Shown here: piece after piece, positions 1-10,868 of the stretch | How positions within the stretch are numbered: position 1 is the first letter of the stretch | Layout of the letters: each line of letters opens with the position of its first letter | NCBI GenBank assembly: GCA_006386115.1 | Contig: VFIW01000039.1 | Span: 310,001 to 374,000 of the forward strand | Source: Globisporangium splendens | Lineage: Eukaryota > Oomycota > Peronosporomycetes > Pythiales > Pythiaceae | Reading direction: 5' to 3' | DNA length: 64,000 nt | Notes under the pieces: generated by a model | The model's input: only the letters and a program-made list of their open reading frames with translations | The model's database searches: none | Told to the model about the DNA's origin: nothing | Made by a program: the position numbers and the translations under genes

Positions 1-800
1 GCTTGCAACTATAAATGCACATGATCATCATCGCAGCAAACGATCAAAATAGCACAATCGGTGCTGGATGCCATTCTGATCTGCTTGTCAAAGCATGGTG
101 AGACGACTCCAGGTCTCAAAATCACGCCATCTACAGCTGAGTGTGATCTGGCTGTTCAATCTCCCCCAATTTCAAAAACAAGAACTATCATATCAGTACA
201 GCAGCATCGAGATCGAGATGTTAACAGGGTCACCGATTCAGACCTGAGTCATTTCAGCGCATCCGAATGGAATGGTGAGTTTAGTACGATAATTTGCACT
301 GAGAATGAGCTTACAATGGGAAGCACTAAAGCTCCCGTCGTTTTTTTCTGCGAATAATACCGTATCGAAAGCCGAGCCATTGGTGATATTGTTTTCAGCT
401 GACAGGTGTGTACGGAGACACGATGTCTAAAGGTTTTGCGCCATTGCGACTGATAATAGGATCTGGAAGCTGATCGGCATCAAACAGAGTCGGATCGATC
501 CTCTAGAGTTGCATCAAACGCACTGCTTTTCGAGCAATGACCAAGAGCTTAAACCATATAAGCTTTAAGAACAGCCTTGACTATGACGAATTCTCTCGAT
601 CGTTCTAGATCTGTCGCACTCGATTTCGGTATGATGCATTTATTGTTCTATTGAGCACTATCGTAGGTTATAGGAGCCGAAGAGAATACAAACGATAGCG
701 CTGTTTCCTCATGCGGGTAGATAAACAAGCGCTGAGTGTCAAGAGCACATCCATCGTTCATTTTGATTGCGAGTGACTGTATTGATATATTGCAATAAAT
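1..800. other. Intergenic, no gene recognised
   Basis: The longest open frame (98 codons at 61-357, plus) has no recognisable motif and no coding-like composition. The last part is the 3' flank of the minus-strand SRPBCC gene. Confidence 0.5.
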
Positions 801-1322
801 CTACAGTGCCGCTGGTGCAGCCAGGTACGTAGCTGCCCACTCCGCCACTTGACCCGTGATCACTTTCGTAAGCATCGCGCGAAGACCCGAGTCGTCGACC
901 TTCGTGCCATCTTCATTCGTCTTGGGTGTGCTCTTGTTACTCCAGTTCACCGTCGTGGTCTTGCCGTCATCCGACGGGATGAAGCGCACGTACCCGGTGT
1001 GGAAGTCCCACGTGAACTTGCCGAACGTGGTGACGGCATAGTTGATCGACGCGATCTGCGAGTTGTCACTCACAGGAAGCGCGGCACCAACAATCGTCTC
1101 GACAACGTCAAAGCTTTCGATGATGCGCTCGCAACCGACCATGCCGCGGCCAGTGCCCGGCGCGCCAAGCTTGAAATTTCCGATCCACATCTTCTGCAAC
1201 CAGTCGTCAAAGACCGTGTCGACTGGCGCGTTCACGACCTGGATGACCTCGATGACGTTGCCAGGAGCAGCCTCGAAGGCCTGAGCCGCAGCAGGGTCGA
1301 CGTACGTGGGTGTCTGGGACAT
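801..1322 (-). CDS. SRPBCC (helix-grip, polyketide-cyclase-like) family protein
   Basis: A 173-residue single-exon protein. The order of segments fits the START/SRPBCC helix-grip fold: an N-terminal strand and helix (VIQVVNAPVDTVFDDW, about residues 26-42), a middle part with GCERIIESF, paired strands with WDFHTGYVRFIP (about 105-116) and TTTVNWSNKS, and a long C-terminal amphipathic helix ending in AAPAAL. Such proteins bind small hydrophobic ligands in a cavity; the ligand cannot be inferred here. There is no signal peptide or membrane segment, so it is probably cytosolic. The start is supported by an oomycete-type core promoter about 60 nt upstream on the minus strand. The long plus-strand frame across the same DNA is a shadow. 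Confidence 0.75.
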   Translation of the reverse strand: MSQTPTYVDPAAAQAFEAAPGNVIEVIQVVNAPVDTVFDDWLQKMWIGNFKLGAPGTGRGMVGCERIIESFDVVETIVGAALPVSDNSQIASINYAVTTFGKFTWDFHTGYVRFIPSDDGKTTTVNWSNKSTPKTNEDGTKVDDSGLRAMLTKVITGQVAEWAATYLAAPAAL

Positions 1323-1380
1323 TGCGGGGACTTGAGATGAAACTTGCGAGCTGTAGGGATGGCGCGACGTCGGGAAGACT

Positions 1381-1398
1381 GCGAATTGAAGAATGTGG
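1381..1398 (-). promoter_or_regulatory. Oomycete core promoter (Inr-like) of SRPBCC gene
   Basis: On the minus strand this reads CACATTCTTCAATTCGC, close to the oomycete core consensus GCTCATTYYNCAWTTT, about 60 nt upstream of the ATG at 1322. Confidence 0.55.
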
Positions 1399-3278
1399 CG
1401 GCTTTGAGGCCGTTACGAGGCAGCCATGCGGCTGGTGATTTGACTCCCTCTGACAGAATCCGCATCGATTTGCAAAAAGCACCGATTCGCAAACAGCCTG
1501 CGAGTTGGTTGTCGCATGGTCCTTTGCATGCACTGAGCTTTGTAAACGTATAACCCGACTATGTTGTATGGTCCGAGACGGGTTTTGCGCTGTTTGGACC
1601 CTTATAAATGAGTATCAGAGTTGAGTTTCTGAATCATGCAATGTGACATCAATCTTCAAGTGCAACTGATGATGTCTCGAGGTAGACATAAAGTTAAACA
1701 AGCCACTTGCATACAATCCGGACTACTATAACTCTTCCGGTAATTATCGATACTTGCCGGTAAGTTGGTTCGGAGTTATGATTGGTGAGACTGGATACCG
1801 GTAGCTGCTTTTGCCAAAACAAGGTGAACCGAATGCTGAGCATTTTGCCGCAGAATCGATTTGCTCGACTCGATTCGAATAGTATCAGCCTCCCATTTGA
1901 TTTCATTCGCACGTACTCCGCCTATGGCTCGGCAAACGCGCTGCACATTTAACTGTGACCTTCGCACACACTGGCATCGTGCTTGGAATCCTGGAGATGA
2001 CGACAGCATAAAGATATCGTATTGACTCCCGCGGCAGTCATTCTGGTCAAGCCGAGCAGATGTCCATAGTTGCGCAAACACGCATTTTCAAGCAGCAGCG
2101 CACGCAACGGCATGTAAAGACTTCGTCAGCTCTTGTCCCGTCATTTCGAGGTGTCTTTTTACAGCTCGGTGCCGCTCACAGCGTAGTTAAAGGCAAGCAG
2201 TCATGCTCTTTGTCAATGCACTCGTCACCAGATCCCCAAGGATGCACACATGGATCACTCTTCAGCAATAAGCCTTAGACACACTTTATTGATCGCTGAT
2301 GTCCGAGTGCTGCGTCAAAGTATCAGCTGTGAGCTGGTGGAGGAAGAAAAACGCAGAGGAAAAAGAAAAGGATCTGCGGGACGCGCACTCATCGAACTAT
2401 TTGGCGCATTTCAGTGATCATTGATGGTGAACTGTCCACCGTTTGCTTAATAAGGACGCCATTTCGTGCGCTGGGCACGAATGGCTGGTGCAAACTGCGT
2501 AAATCAGTAAGGACACCTTTTCTCTGTGCTGATCGTCGTGTATATTCCCAAAGAATGGGGACAAGTTGCATCAATTCAACGGTGAGAGTCCACAAGGAGC
2601 TATTAACCAATCTTAGTACTTCGGCATTTTTATGGTCGCACTTGCTGTTGTGGGCGAGACGCGCCTGTCCTCCTCCTGTCTCTCCGGAATGGACGTTCAC
2701 CTCTGCAGTCCACGCATATCGGTGTGACCCGCAGACTTTGGCTCGTTTACTCAGAGCGTCTCTGCGTCTGTTCAGAGACGTGCTTGAGCGTCGACAGTGT
2801 GTCTGCAATCGCTCAGCAAAGTGGACGCTAAGCGTCCGCACCTTTACTGCTGTGCACGCATATCTGCATGACCCTTGAAGCAGAGAACGATCTCTTGGTC
2901 GTCGGAAGTGTCTGTACGATCTCTCACATACAGTTTAGTTTATGGGTACAGCTTCGACACGAAAACTATGGAAAGAAAACAGTTGACGCAGGAGCGAGCA
3001 CATTGACATCGCACTGAATGCAGAATGCGTCCGTCGACCATAGTGACCAATGTCCTCGACAGGCGCACAAGAGGATTATCCCCACGCCTCTGAAAAACCA
3101 AGGCATGCGTGCTATTTAGAACCACAATGTCCTCGTAACCTCCGTTCTTGCTCTTAGTAGAGCTTGCTAAACTTCAATGCGTCTCTGTCTGAACGTTGCT
3201 GGCTATAGTCAGCGCAGTAGACGAGCTCCTACATCCGCACTGCCATCGCTCGCGTCGAAAAACAGCTAGTCCACTTGG
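1399..3278. other. Intergenic, no supported gene
   Basis: At 2389-2878 open frames of about 150 codons exist on both strands across the same bases, with no domain. A loose duplication is visible there: a CACGCATAT..TG.GACCC segment near 2713 recurs near 2858. I see no gene. Confidence 0.4.
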
Positions 3279-3296
3279 TCTCATTCCCAAATTTCC
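3279..3296 (+). promoter_or_regulatory. Oomycete core promoter of the lipase gene
   Basis: TCTCATTCCCAAATTTCC matches the oomycete Inr plus flanking element closely. It lies about 53 nt before the ATG at 3349 and so decides that start over the in-frame ATG at 3196, which lies upstream of the promoter. Confidence 0.6.
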
Positions 3297-3348
3297 TTTC
3301 ACCCAGCAACAACTCCAAACAAGCAGCCCACGCATCTATCCTCCAGGC

Positions 3349-4806
3349 ATGACGACTGCACTGCGCCATCGGTCTTTCGCGGCATTCTGTTTCCTGTTTG
3401 TGTCCTTCATGGCATCACTCCAAGCTGTTTGTGCTGGGAACAAGTACCCGATCGTGCTGGTGCATGGATATAGCGGGTTCGGACGCAACGAGATGGCCGG
3501 ATTCCAGTACTGGGGTGGTCTCCACGGCGACTACGAAGCGAAGCTCAAAGCCAAGGGCTACGAAGTGTACACGGCTGCTGTGGGTCCGTACTCGAGCAAC
3601 TGGGACCGCGCTTGTGAGCTGTATGCGTACATCAAAGGCGGCACCGTGAACTACGGAACGAAGCACACAGCGCACTTTGGCCACAGTGCCACGGGCAAAA
3701 CGTTTAAGGGGCTTTACCCACAGTGGGGAACCACCGTCAACGGCGAGGTGCAGAAGATTCACTTGATCGGCCACAGCATGGGCGGCCAAACCATCCGCAT
3801 GCTGGCGCAGCTTCTCGCGCATGGCACGAAAGGCGCACCTGTCGACGAAAGCGGGTTATCTCACCCACTGTTCACGGGTGGTCACGACTGGATCCACTCG
3901 ATCACGACGATCTCCACGCCAAACCAAGGCACGTTGGCTTCGGCTGCGCCATCCAGCACTGGCGGTCTTCAAGGTATCAGCAGTGGCTTGTTCAGTGCGC
4001 TTGGCATCACGAAAGGAGCCTCGTCGGACTCGTTCGACGCTAAACTCGATCAGTGGGACATTGCTGGTCGAGGGAAGGGCGAGAGTCTCACGTCGTACAC
4101 GAGCCGCATCTCCAACTCGAACGTATTCCAGCTGAACTCGAAGGACAGTGCGATCTACTCGCTTTCGCCTGGCGGTGCTGCTGAAGAGAACAAGTGGGTC
4201 CAGACGCTTCCGAACGTGTACTACTTCAGCTTCTCGACCCAGGACACGTACCGCCTGCTTGATGTGACGCTGCCCAACTCTGCGTCGATGCTCCCAATGC
4301 TGCAACCGCTCAGTGTGTTCCTCGGCTCGAGCTACGCGCTTCTCAATGGGTACTCGAAAGACTGGCAGCCAAACGACGGTCTCGTGAACACGATCTCGAT
4401 GAAATCCGATGGTAAAGCAACCGTTGTGAATGGCGGAAGCGTCACACAACCTGGTCGCTGGCATCACATGGCCCTGCTCTCGACGATGGACCACATGGCG
4501 GTCATCGGCGTCAAGCTCTTGCAAGACGCATTCAGCATTTACAGCACGCACGCGCGCTTGCTCTACGATCTCCCAATGTCCAGCGACAGCAGTGGCGGCA
4601 AGACGAAGGAATCCCGCAAGCTGCTTCGAGGCGGCAACGACGACCAGCAGCACCACGCTGCCTCGGACGTGATCCTGGAACTCGATGCCGCGGAGAGAGC
4701 GCTGAACGCCTTTGACGAGGACGCTGCGTTCGAGTGCACCTGCAGCTCACCTGTGGATGCAATGACCGCTCAACGCTGTGAGTTGTACCGAGGTCGTCGT
4801 CAGTAG
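3349..4806 (+). CDS. Secreted triacylglycerol lipase, bacterial family I.5 type
   Basis: A 485-residue protein with an N-terminal signal peptide (hydrophobic core about residues 9-28, likely cleavage after VCA) and an alpha/beta-hydrolase domain from about 30 to 395. The segments follow those of Geobacillus/Staphylococcus family I.5 lipases: PIVLVHGYSGFGRNEM, GPYSSNWDRACE, nucleophile elbow GHSMGG (Ser143), PNDGLVNTISM (acid Asp343) and MDHMAVIGV (His382). The four residues of that family's structural zinc site also appear to be present: Asp86 in NWDRA, His106 and His112 with the usual six-residue spacing, and Asp237 in QWDIAG. About 90 extra residues follow the domain, including a Ser/Gly/Lys-rich stretch and a short Cys-containing tail. 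It would hydrolyse extracellular lipids. Close resemblance to a bacterial family in an oomycete gene suggests horizontal transfer, which is inference. Confidence 0.9.
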   Translation: MTTALRHRSFAAFCFLFVSFMASLQAVCAGNKYPIVLVHGYSGFGRNEMAGFQYWGGLHGDYEAKLKAKGYEVYTAAVGPYSSNWDRACELYAYIKGGTVNYGTKHTAHFGHSATGKTFKGLYPQWGTTVNGEVQKIHLIGHSMGGQTIRMLAQLLAHGTKGAPVDESGLSHPLFTGGHDWIHSITTISTPNQGTLASAAPSSTGGLQGISSGLFSALGITKGASSDSFDAKLDQWDIAGRGKGESLTSYTSRISNSNVFQLNSKDSAIYSLSPGGAAEENKWVQTLPNVYYFSFSTQDTYRLLDVTLPNSASMLPMLQPLSVFLGSSYALLNGYSKDWQPNDGLVNTISMKSDGKATVVNGGSVTQPGRWHHMALLSTMDHMAVIGVKLLQDAFSIYSTHARLLYDLPMSSDSSGGKTKESRKLLRGGNDDQQHHAASDVILELDAAERALNAFDEDAAFECTCSSPVDAMTAQRCELYRGRRQ

Positions 4807-5872
4807 GAATTTTGTCAGCCTCATCTCATGCAGCGGTAGGCTATTCAATAGGCTCAAGTTACAAGATGAATCTGTTCGCCTGTGCAGTGTGTATTCGTCG
4901 AACGATGTGTATCTGTCTGTGAATACTGAATGCGTTTAACTGTTTCATTTTGCTCAACTCACCTCCTCGCAGGATTGAACGAGTCGACGTCCTGCATTAC
5001 CCCACTTCTTTATTTCTCTCCATACACTTGGAGAACTCGCCACTACTCAACATTGTGAACGAAGCGCAACTGAAGACACCAGAAGATATGCGCATGGTAA
5101 ACGTGCTGCGTGCACTGAAGCAGATCGACATCAGAGCCGTTAAATTTTCAGTTGCTTTCGCATCTAATAGATCACTTCGTGCATTTTGAAACGCTGTTTG
5201 CGAAAATATTGCCTGCACAGGCACAAACATCGAGTAAGCGGATTGGCTATTCATTGAGCAGATCAGTCAGCGTGCCTACCTATTCGCGACGTCTGTCTGC
5301 ATTCGAATACTGCGGATCGAAATGCACGTTCCCAGAACGAGTGGTTGGTACGAACGAAACACGTGAGCAGGATGGCTCAGCCTGCCCTTATTAAGAGAGA
5401 GACCACCACTTCCATGCACTGCACTTGTGTGAACCCACAATTTTCCCCTTCCACCAAAAGTGTACCCAGGTGCACAGTGACGCTTGAACCTACACTCATG
5501 TTCAGTGATTGTGAGTGGTGGTCTAGTGAGACCCAGAAGCAAAATGCGCGCCGCGCGAGATGCGGCCGCACACGAGCCCTTCCGGCGGTGCAGCCTCTGC
5601 TGGATGCCCAGCGATCGGTGCGCTCGCGACTGCTCTGTTTCACAGCGCATACAAGAAAAAGGTGTGCGTTGAGCTCGTTAATGCCGCTAACTGGGTTCGG
5701 CAATGAACAAGTTGTCGCCACAATGCCGCTGCTATTTGCCATGCAGTGATACTTCGTTTATTTACTTCCTTGTAATTTATATGAACGGCAGTGCGATTCT
5801 ACGCGTGTATGTATGTATGTGTGTGTGTGTGTGTTGCGTTGTGCTTATTGTGTCGAGTTGCGTTGGTCCTCC
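4807..5872. other. Intergenic with a (GTAT)n/(GT)n tract
   Basis: No gene recognised. Overlapping frames at 5276-5749 on both strands have no domain. The stretch ends at the 3' end of the first MYB gene. Confidence 0.45.
5805..5834. repeat. (GTAT)n-(GT)n microsatellite
   Basis: Three GTAT units run into about six GT units in the 3' flank of the first MYB gene. Confidence 0.85.
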
Positions 5873-6535
5873 TTACCAACCGCACTCGGCGAGTATCCGG
5901 CTGATCTCCTGCTCGTCCTCCAAGGACGCACCAAACTCGTCCGAGAAGAGCAGCGGCTCGTAGTCCTCCAGCAAGAACGCCGCGAGATCCGCATCATCCT
6001 CGAAAAGCGGAGAGTCCGGTGGGGAACTGTGGACGTAATCCCAGTGCTCTTGCATCACGACCTGCGGTGTCGTGAAGTTCGACCACGACGGAAGGATCGG
6101 CACGTACGACGTGGTGGCACCAATGACATTAGTTGGCGGCATCAGCAATGCTGCCAGCTCAGGGTCAATCACACTCTGCGCTGTAGCGTGATCGCTCTTG
6201 TTCTGTGCGTCTGTGTATTGGTTTTTTGCTTGAGCCGTCTTGAGCCCGCGCTGTCGTCTTGCGATCTTCTGTCGGTACTTTTGCGCGTGTGTCATCGTCT
6301 GGCGCGGCGTCTTCGTCCCCACATAGTTTGCGATCACCTTCCATGGTCCAGATGGAAAAAGCTCCATGGCTTCCAAGAATCGGTCATGCTCATCGTTTGT
6401 CCACGAAGGACCCGAGCCTGGCGGAGTCGCGTCTGGGGTTCGCGACCGCCCTTGGGTCGGCGCAATGCGGATGAGACGCTCCTCTTCTGAAGCAGCGTCG
6501 CGGAATTGGCTCTGGACACGAACCGTGATCGTCAT
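5873..6535 (-). CDS. SHAQKY-class one-repeat MYB transcription factor (MYB copy 1)
   Basis: A 220-residue protein. A single MYB/SANT repeat spans about residues 44-90: SWTNDEHDRFLEAMELF, then PSGPWKVIANYVGTKTPRQ, then THAQKYRQK. The first two tryptophans of the helix-turn-helix triad are kept (W45, W65), and the third position is the Ala of HAQKY, as in plant SHAQKYF proteins. A basic patch (ARRQRGLK) follows and could serve as a nuclear signal. The C-terminal third is acidic, with DYEPLLFSDEF and a hydrophobic end (ISRILAECGW), suggesting a transcriptional activation or interaction surface. The N-terminus MTITVR resembles that of MYB copies 3 and 7. Predicted nuclear DNA-binding regulator; targets unknown. 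Confidence 0.88.
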   Translation of the reverse strand: MTITVRVQSQFRDAASEEERLIRIAPTQGRSRTPDATPPGSGPSWTNDEHDRFLEAMELFPSGPWKVIANYVGTKTPRQTMTHAQKYRQKIARRQRGLKTAQAKNQYTDAQNKSDHATAQSVIDPELAALLMPPTNVIGATTSYVPILPSWSNFTTPQVVMQEHWDYVHSSPPDSPLFEDDADLAAFLLEDYEPLLFSDEFGASLEDEQEISRILAECGW

Positions 6536-8335
6536 GGTGGTTAGTATCGAGATGGGTAGCTTCTGGTTCTTGAAGTGTCGTGGAAGAAATGGTACTTGCC
6601 ACCGCTTTGCTTGGTGTTTTCTTTTCTTTCCTCTGACTTAGATGCTCGTTTCGATGTGGGCAGGAGACAGTGAAAGTGGTAATGAGCTGCTACGTCCAGG
6701 AGCTACTCGGCACTTTTGGCGACAATTGGTCTCCGCCTCCGATCCTGTTTCAAAAGGATGTGACAAAAGTAACAGGCACTCGACCAGAGAGAATAGGGAA
6801 TCAAACAGAATTTCAGCCTGGGACTTCGGTGGGTTGACTTTACTCACTCTCCATGGCTATTCAATAGCTCTTTAGACAGCAAATTCCCCGCACAACGTGT
6901 CCAGCAGATAGCAGTATTAGGAAGTACTTGAGGAGCCCAGTTCAGCCTGCATGCGCGGGCAAAGGTTGTCGGTCGCACTTGGGTTAACTTGTGTTTTTTT
7001 GGCAACTTGTCCCTTTCTGAATGATGGTCGTGGTTCAGCTTGTGCATGATTTCAGCCAATAAAAGACAGCCAATTTGCATTTCGCGGATGAGTCGACCAA
7101 TCATATCTCTTCTGTAGGAGAGATCAAGAATGTTGGTGCACTTTTGTAGCCGTTGCTGCTGCTGGTGATCTGAAGACCATGGAGCCATGGCGCCATTCTC
7201 CGAAATTGTCAGCAGCTTTTGCTCGATTGGATGCATCGGATCGCTACTAATTGCCGCCCCGCAATGGCCTTATTCCGCCTGCAGTCCTGGCCAAATGGCG
7301 CTTGTAATTAGACTACAGGCAGACGAGAGAGACATCAGTGGCGTCTACCGAGAGTGGGACGTGGATCCATTTTGCTCGCAACTCTACAATTAAGGAGACG
7401 CTCGAGATCAACCCACACTGCACCGCGCTCTTTTGTCAGTGGGCACGCGCTGTTGTTGTTTGCGTTTGACAGTGTTGGTACTGTAGCCGCTTTCTGAGAC
7501 AACTGAATGATATGGCTTCAAAAGCGTACCTACGTCTGTAGGTATTGGATATCTCTCCACCGCGAGAAAGCGCAACTGCGATAGCTACACTGCTGTCATG
7601 GAAAAGACGAGAGGCCACACAGACGCTGGCACTTGGCAGAGTCAGCGATCAACACGTCACTAGTCGTAGCGTCAAGCCCTGGAAAGGGTGAAACTCACCC
7701 AAAAGCTGCACATGAAGCCAGCGCCATCACCTCCCAGCAGCATACGCGAATGTTCTCAGTGGCGAGCGTGGCGAGCTCTTGCTCACGCGGTGTCACAGTG
7801 ACGCATTACAGTCAGTAGATTGGAGCGCTGTGTCGGATGGGCAAAAATGCAGATCTGCCGTTTCGGAAAGCGCAACGTGATCCCCTCGATAGGACGCTGC
7901 GAACTTCATTCACCGACAATGCACCTCCACGTACCGTACTCGAATCCGCTCTGATACTTGAAGAAGGCCAACAATCTCGAACGCGCCTCCAGCGTGCTCT
8001 AGAATTCTAGAACAACCACTTGGCATGGTTCCATTGAATGGCTGGACTGCTTCATTGCCACAATGCTGTGCAGATGAGAGAGAGAGAGAATTTGTGTCGT
8101 TGTGAATACACAACCAATTCTATTTCCTTTGTCAAAACAAGAATAAATTAAAACCTTTTTATCAATGCTGGAGTCCCTACAAAAAGAAAAGCATTCGAGG
8201 GGCTTCTGATATCATCATACTACTGGGGCACTTGCTCTACTTTTCTACCTAACTACTTCCACATTAATGAACAGAAAAACAACCAGCAACGACACCACCG
8301 AACCTGAAAACGCAACGCTTCCTTGCCAAACGACC
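6536..8335. other. Intergenic between MYB copies 1 and 2
   Basis: Holds the 5' flank of MYB copy 1 and the 3' flank of copy 2. It includes a short (GA)n run near 8085 and AT-rich sequence at 8130-8170. No gene recognised. Confidence 0.45.
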
Positions 8336-9094
8336 TCAGGGTCGAAAGTCAATTGGCGCAGCCATGTACTCGTGTGGCGCTGCTACTGCATCATGCTGCT
8401 GTTCGTGGTCCATGACGTGCCAGGACGCGCTCTGGTACGAAGCGAAGTACGAAGAGCTACTCGCGTTCATCTCTGCGAGCGACGGCTTGGACTCTGTCGC
8501 GTGCATCATATCCGCAGGCGCAAACGCACTCGGATGCATCATTGCGTCCGTCGCCGCGTACTCGGACTTTGGCGACGACGCGAAGTTTACGACGTTCTCG
8601 AGCACCGGTTCGATGTCTGACAGGAGATCGTCCAGGTACGCATCGTTGTCGTGGTGGGTCACGTCATCCGGAGAGAACGTGGCGCCATACTGCATCGCGG
8701 TCATATCTTCAGCCTTCACCACGCAGTTGCTCATGTCGTCTTCCTCGTTGATATCGCCCAGGTTGTCGTCGTCGTCGTCGTACTCGTTCAGCTCGGATCG
8801 CGGGCTGCTGCAGCCGCTGGAGTCGCCAGACTCGGTGCCGTTGCGCACTCGTCGCTTCCATCGACTGAGCTTCTGACGCAGCTTCTGCGCGTGCGTCATC
8901 GCCTGGCGCGTGGACTTGGAACCCACGTAGGCCGCGATCGCCGTCCACGGCCCTTGCGGGAACCGGTGGATCGCCTCCCAGAACCGGCGCTGCTCGGCCG
9001 ACGACCACGCGTGCTCGCCGGGCTTGGTGACAGTGAACTGGGTCGGCACCAGCTTGGCCTGGTGCAACTCGACCATGACTTTTGGCGAGATCAT
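8336..9094 (-). CDS. SHAQKY-class one-repeat MYB transcription factor (MYB copy 2)
   Basis: A 252-residue protein starting MISPKVMVEL. The MYB repeat covers about residues 29-78 (AWSSAEQRRFWEAIHRF, PQGPWTAIAAYVGSKSTRQ, THAQKLRQK). The signature carries Leu where the canonical motif has Tyr. The same start and the same QKLRQK variant are seen in copy 4, so copies 2 and 4 form a subgroup. A strongly acidic stretch follows (a run of five Asp about residue 107), then LLSDIEPVLENV, which matches the D-x-E-P motif of copies 1 and 7. The long plus-strand frames over this region are shadows of the GC-rich coding strand. Confidence 0.88.
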   Translation of the reverse strand: MISPKVMVELHQAKLVPTQFTVTKPGEHAWSSAEQRRFWEAIHRFPQGPWTAIAAYVGSKSTRQAMTHAQKLRQKLSRWKRRVRNGTESGDSSGCSSPRSELNEYDDDDDNLGDINEEDDMSNCVVKAEDMTAMQYGATFSPDDVTHHDNDAYLDDLLSDIEPVLENVVNFASSPKSEYAATDAMMHPSAFAPADMMHATESKPSLAEMNASSSSYFASYQSASWHVMDHEQQHDAVAAPHEYMAAPIDFRP

Positions 9095-9109
9095 TCTTCT
9101 TGGTTAAGG

Positions 9110-9126
9110 GTGAATTGACAAGTGAG
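9110..9126 (-). promoter_or_regulatory. Oomycete core promoter of MYB copy 2
   Basis: On the minus strand this reads CTCACTTGTCAATTCACC, an Inr-like core about 20 nt upstream of the ATG at 9094. It is nearly identical to the core in front of MYB copy 4. Confidence 0.6.
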
Positions 9127-10220
9127 TGCGGCCACCAGACGGATGGCTGCGCCATGGGCACGTCACGTGGTGGCAGACACAGCGCCGCCGCCGCCACCAG
9201 CCATCGCCCTCAAGAGACAGCGGAAATATTCGCGCTCCTCCCCCTCGCTCGCATGACTCGGCGTTCCCTGCGCTTTTCGCATGCGAAGCGAGAGAAAAAC
9301 AAACTATCGCAGACTGGGGGGATGAGGAGCGCTGCTGGAGGGAGGCAGAGTGATTGCGGCGATGTGACGATCCTTCCATTTTTGTCCCACGTGAAGGAAA
9401 TCCACTCGACATGGTACAGTGTACCAGTGAGCGAAAGGGACACATGCATTCTCTCGAATATCTCTGGTGCATCTGTTATTGCAGGTATTTAATATTGGAT
9501 GTGATGTCGATTGAAGACATAAAGGCGCATTTATTGATAGATCGTATAAACTAGACAGAGTCCTTACGGAGAGGAATGTGCTTTCGAGGGAGTTAGCAGA
9601 CTGACCCAAATCTTCTTCTTCTCTTGGCTCAAACCGAATGAATGAACGAGTGGACGGATGCATGAATCAAAGCAGGATGGGAGTTGGTCTGGCCACCTGG
9701 TCAACGGCAGCAACCGTATCCTACAAGTGCGTGTTGTCAGCATCGCCAAGGCGATGCATTGATGGATTGATGACGCCGGTGGTACGTGCGCTCACCCATA
9801 CGCCAACACGAAATCGATCGCCACTGCATGCGCCTGCTGTTTTTCCCACACGTGAAGCACAATTCGGATGGGACCAACATGCAACCGCACGAGCAACAGC
9901 CAGAGAAGAAAGCAGGCAACGTAGCTCTTCATGTAGTGTCTGCTACGTTTGGTCCTTCTTTCATGTGGCCATCCGTGTACTGTAGCTTAGTCGAAAAGCT
10001 CTGTTGCAACGTGCTGCATGGCTGACAGTCGCAACGGGACACTCCGATTGGAGGAGGACCAATTCACCAATCTGGTAGCGCCGATTACTCGAAACCAGAC
10101 GCGCGCATTCGTCGTCCCACTTTGCGCACAACGAAGCGTCAGTGCGTTTTTCGCATGCCTCGTCGCGTGTGTGAGCCATTCACACGATCGGCTCGTTTAG
10201 TCGACGATTTGTGTGTTGGC

Positions 10221-10236
10221 GTGTGTGTGTGTGTGT
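10221..10236. repeat. (GT)8 microsatellite
   Basis: An uninterrupted GT dinucleotide run in the long region between MYB copies 2 and 3. Confidence 0.8.
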
Positions 10237-10490
10237 TGATGCGTGTGGGAGTGGCTGCCTGTTTAACGGAATCCACTGGAAAAAAGCCGATTGGATATCT
10301 TCTCATCTCGATCGCGGTTGACTCGACACGAGCACATCCATGACGCGCTGCGCGTTGCATCGTTCCCACTCATCCAAACGCGCACAATTCACCCATTGCG
10401 CAACTCGGTCGACGATTGCTTAGCGAAGCAAGCAAATCACGAAACACGAGCAAAGATACTCGCGCGGATGTACACACAAAGATCAGCGCG

Positions 10491-10868
10491 TTAGGTCATC
10501 GGAAACGCTGAGCGCACTGCATTTCCCTCGCCACGCGTTGGGATGCGTGACTCCCATGATACGGAATCAATCAAGTCCAGCACTTCGCGCGCATCCCGCC
10601 TCCGCGCTGCAACAGCACGCCCAATCCACTGGCTCACGTGTCTGCGTCCACCCTCGAGCACGCGCATCTCCAAAGTGGTCTGGCGAAATGCAAGCAGCGC
10701 AAGCAACTCGGCGGTGTTCGCAGAGCTCCTGGCAGCCACAGGATCGGTGGCAGACAGTTTCGCCGTGTCACATGCGAGAAGGTACAGTGGGACGGTACCA
10801 CGCGTGACATGTGAAGAGCCCGGCTCTTTATAATTTTCTTTTGATACACGACTGACCTTTTTAGCCAA
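10491..10868 (-). CDS. Possible small ORF, unknown
   Basis: A 125-codon frame with a plausible helical middle (TAELLALLAFRQTTLEMRVL, then SQWIGRAVAARRRDAREVL). No known domain, no promoter motif upstream and no paralogue in the window. It could equally be chance or a decayed gene fragment. Confidence 0.2.
   Translation of the reverse strand: MAKKVSRVSKENYKEPGSSHVTRGTVPLYLLACDTAKLSATDPVAARSSANTAELLALLAFRQTTLEMRVLEGGRRHVSQWIGRAVAARRRDAREVLDLIDSVSWESRIPTRGEGNAVRSAFPMT

Noticed and set aside
2389..2878. Two frames of about 150 codons on opposite strands
   Set aside because: No domain, no promoter and equal length on both strands, which suggests chance openness.
3349..4806. Possible RXLR-type effector motif in the secreted lipase (LLRGGNDD near residue 425)
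   Set aside because: It lies near the C-terminus, not shortly after the signal peptide, and the protein is a clear enzyme.
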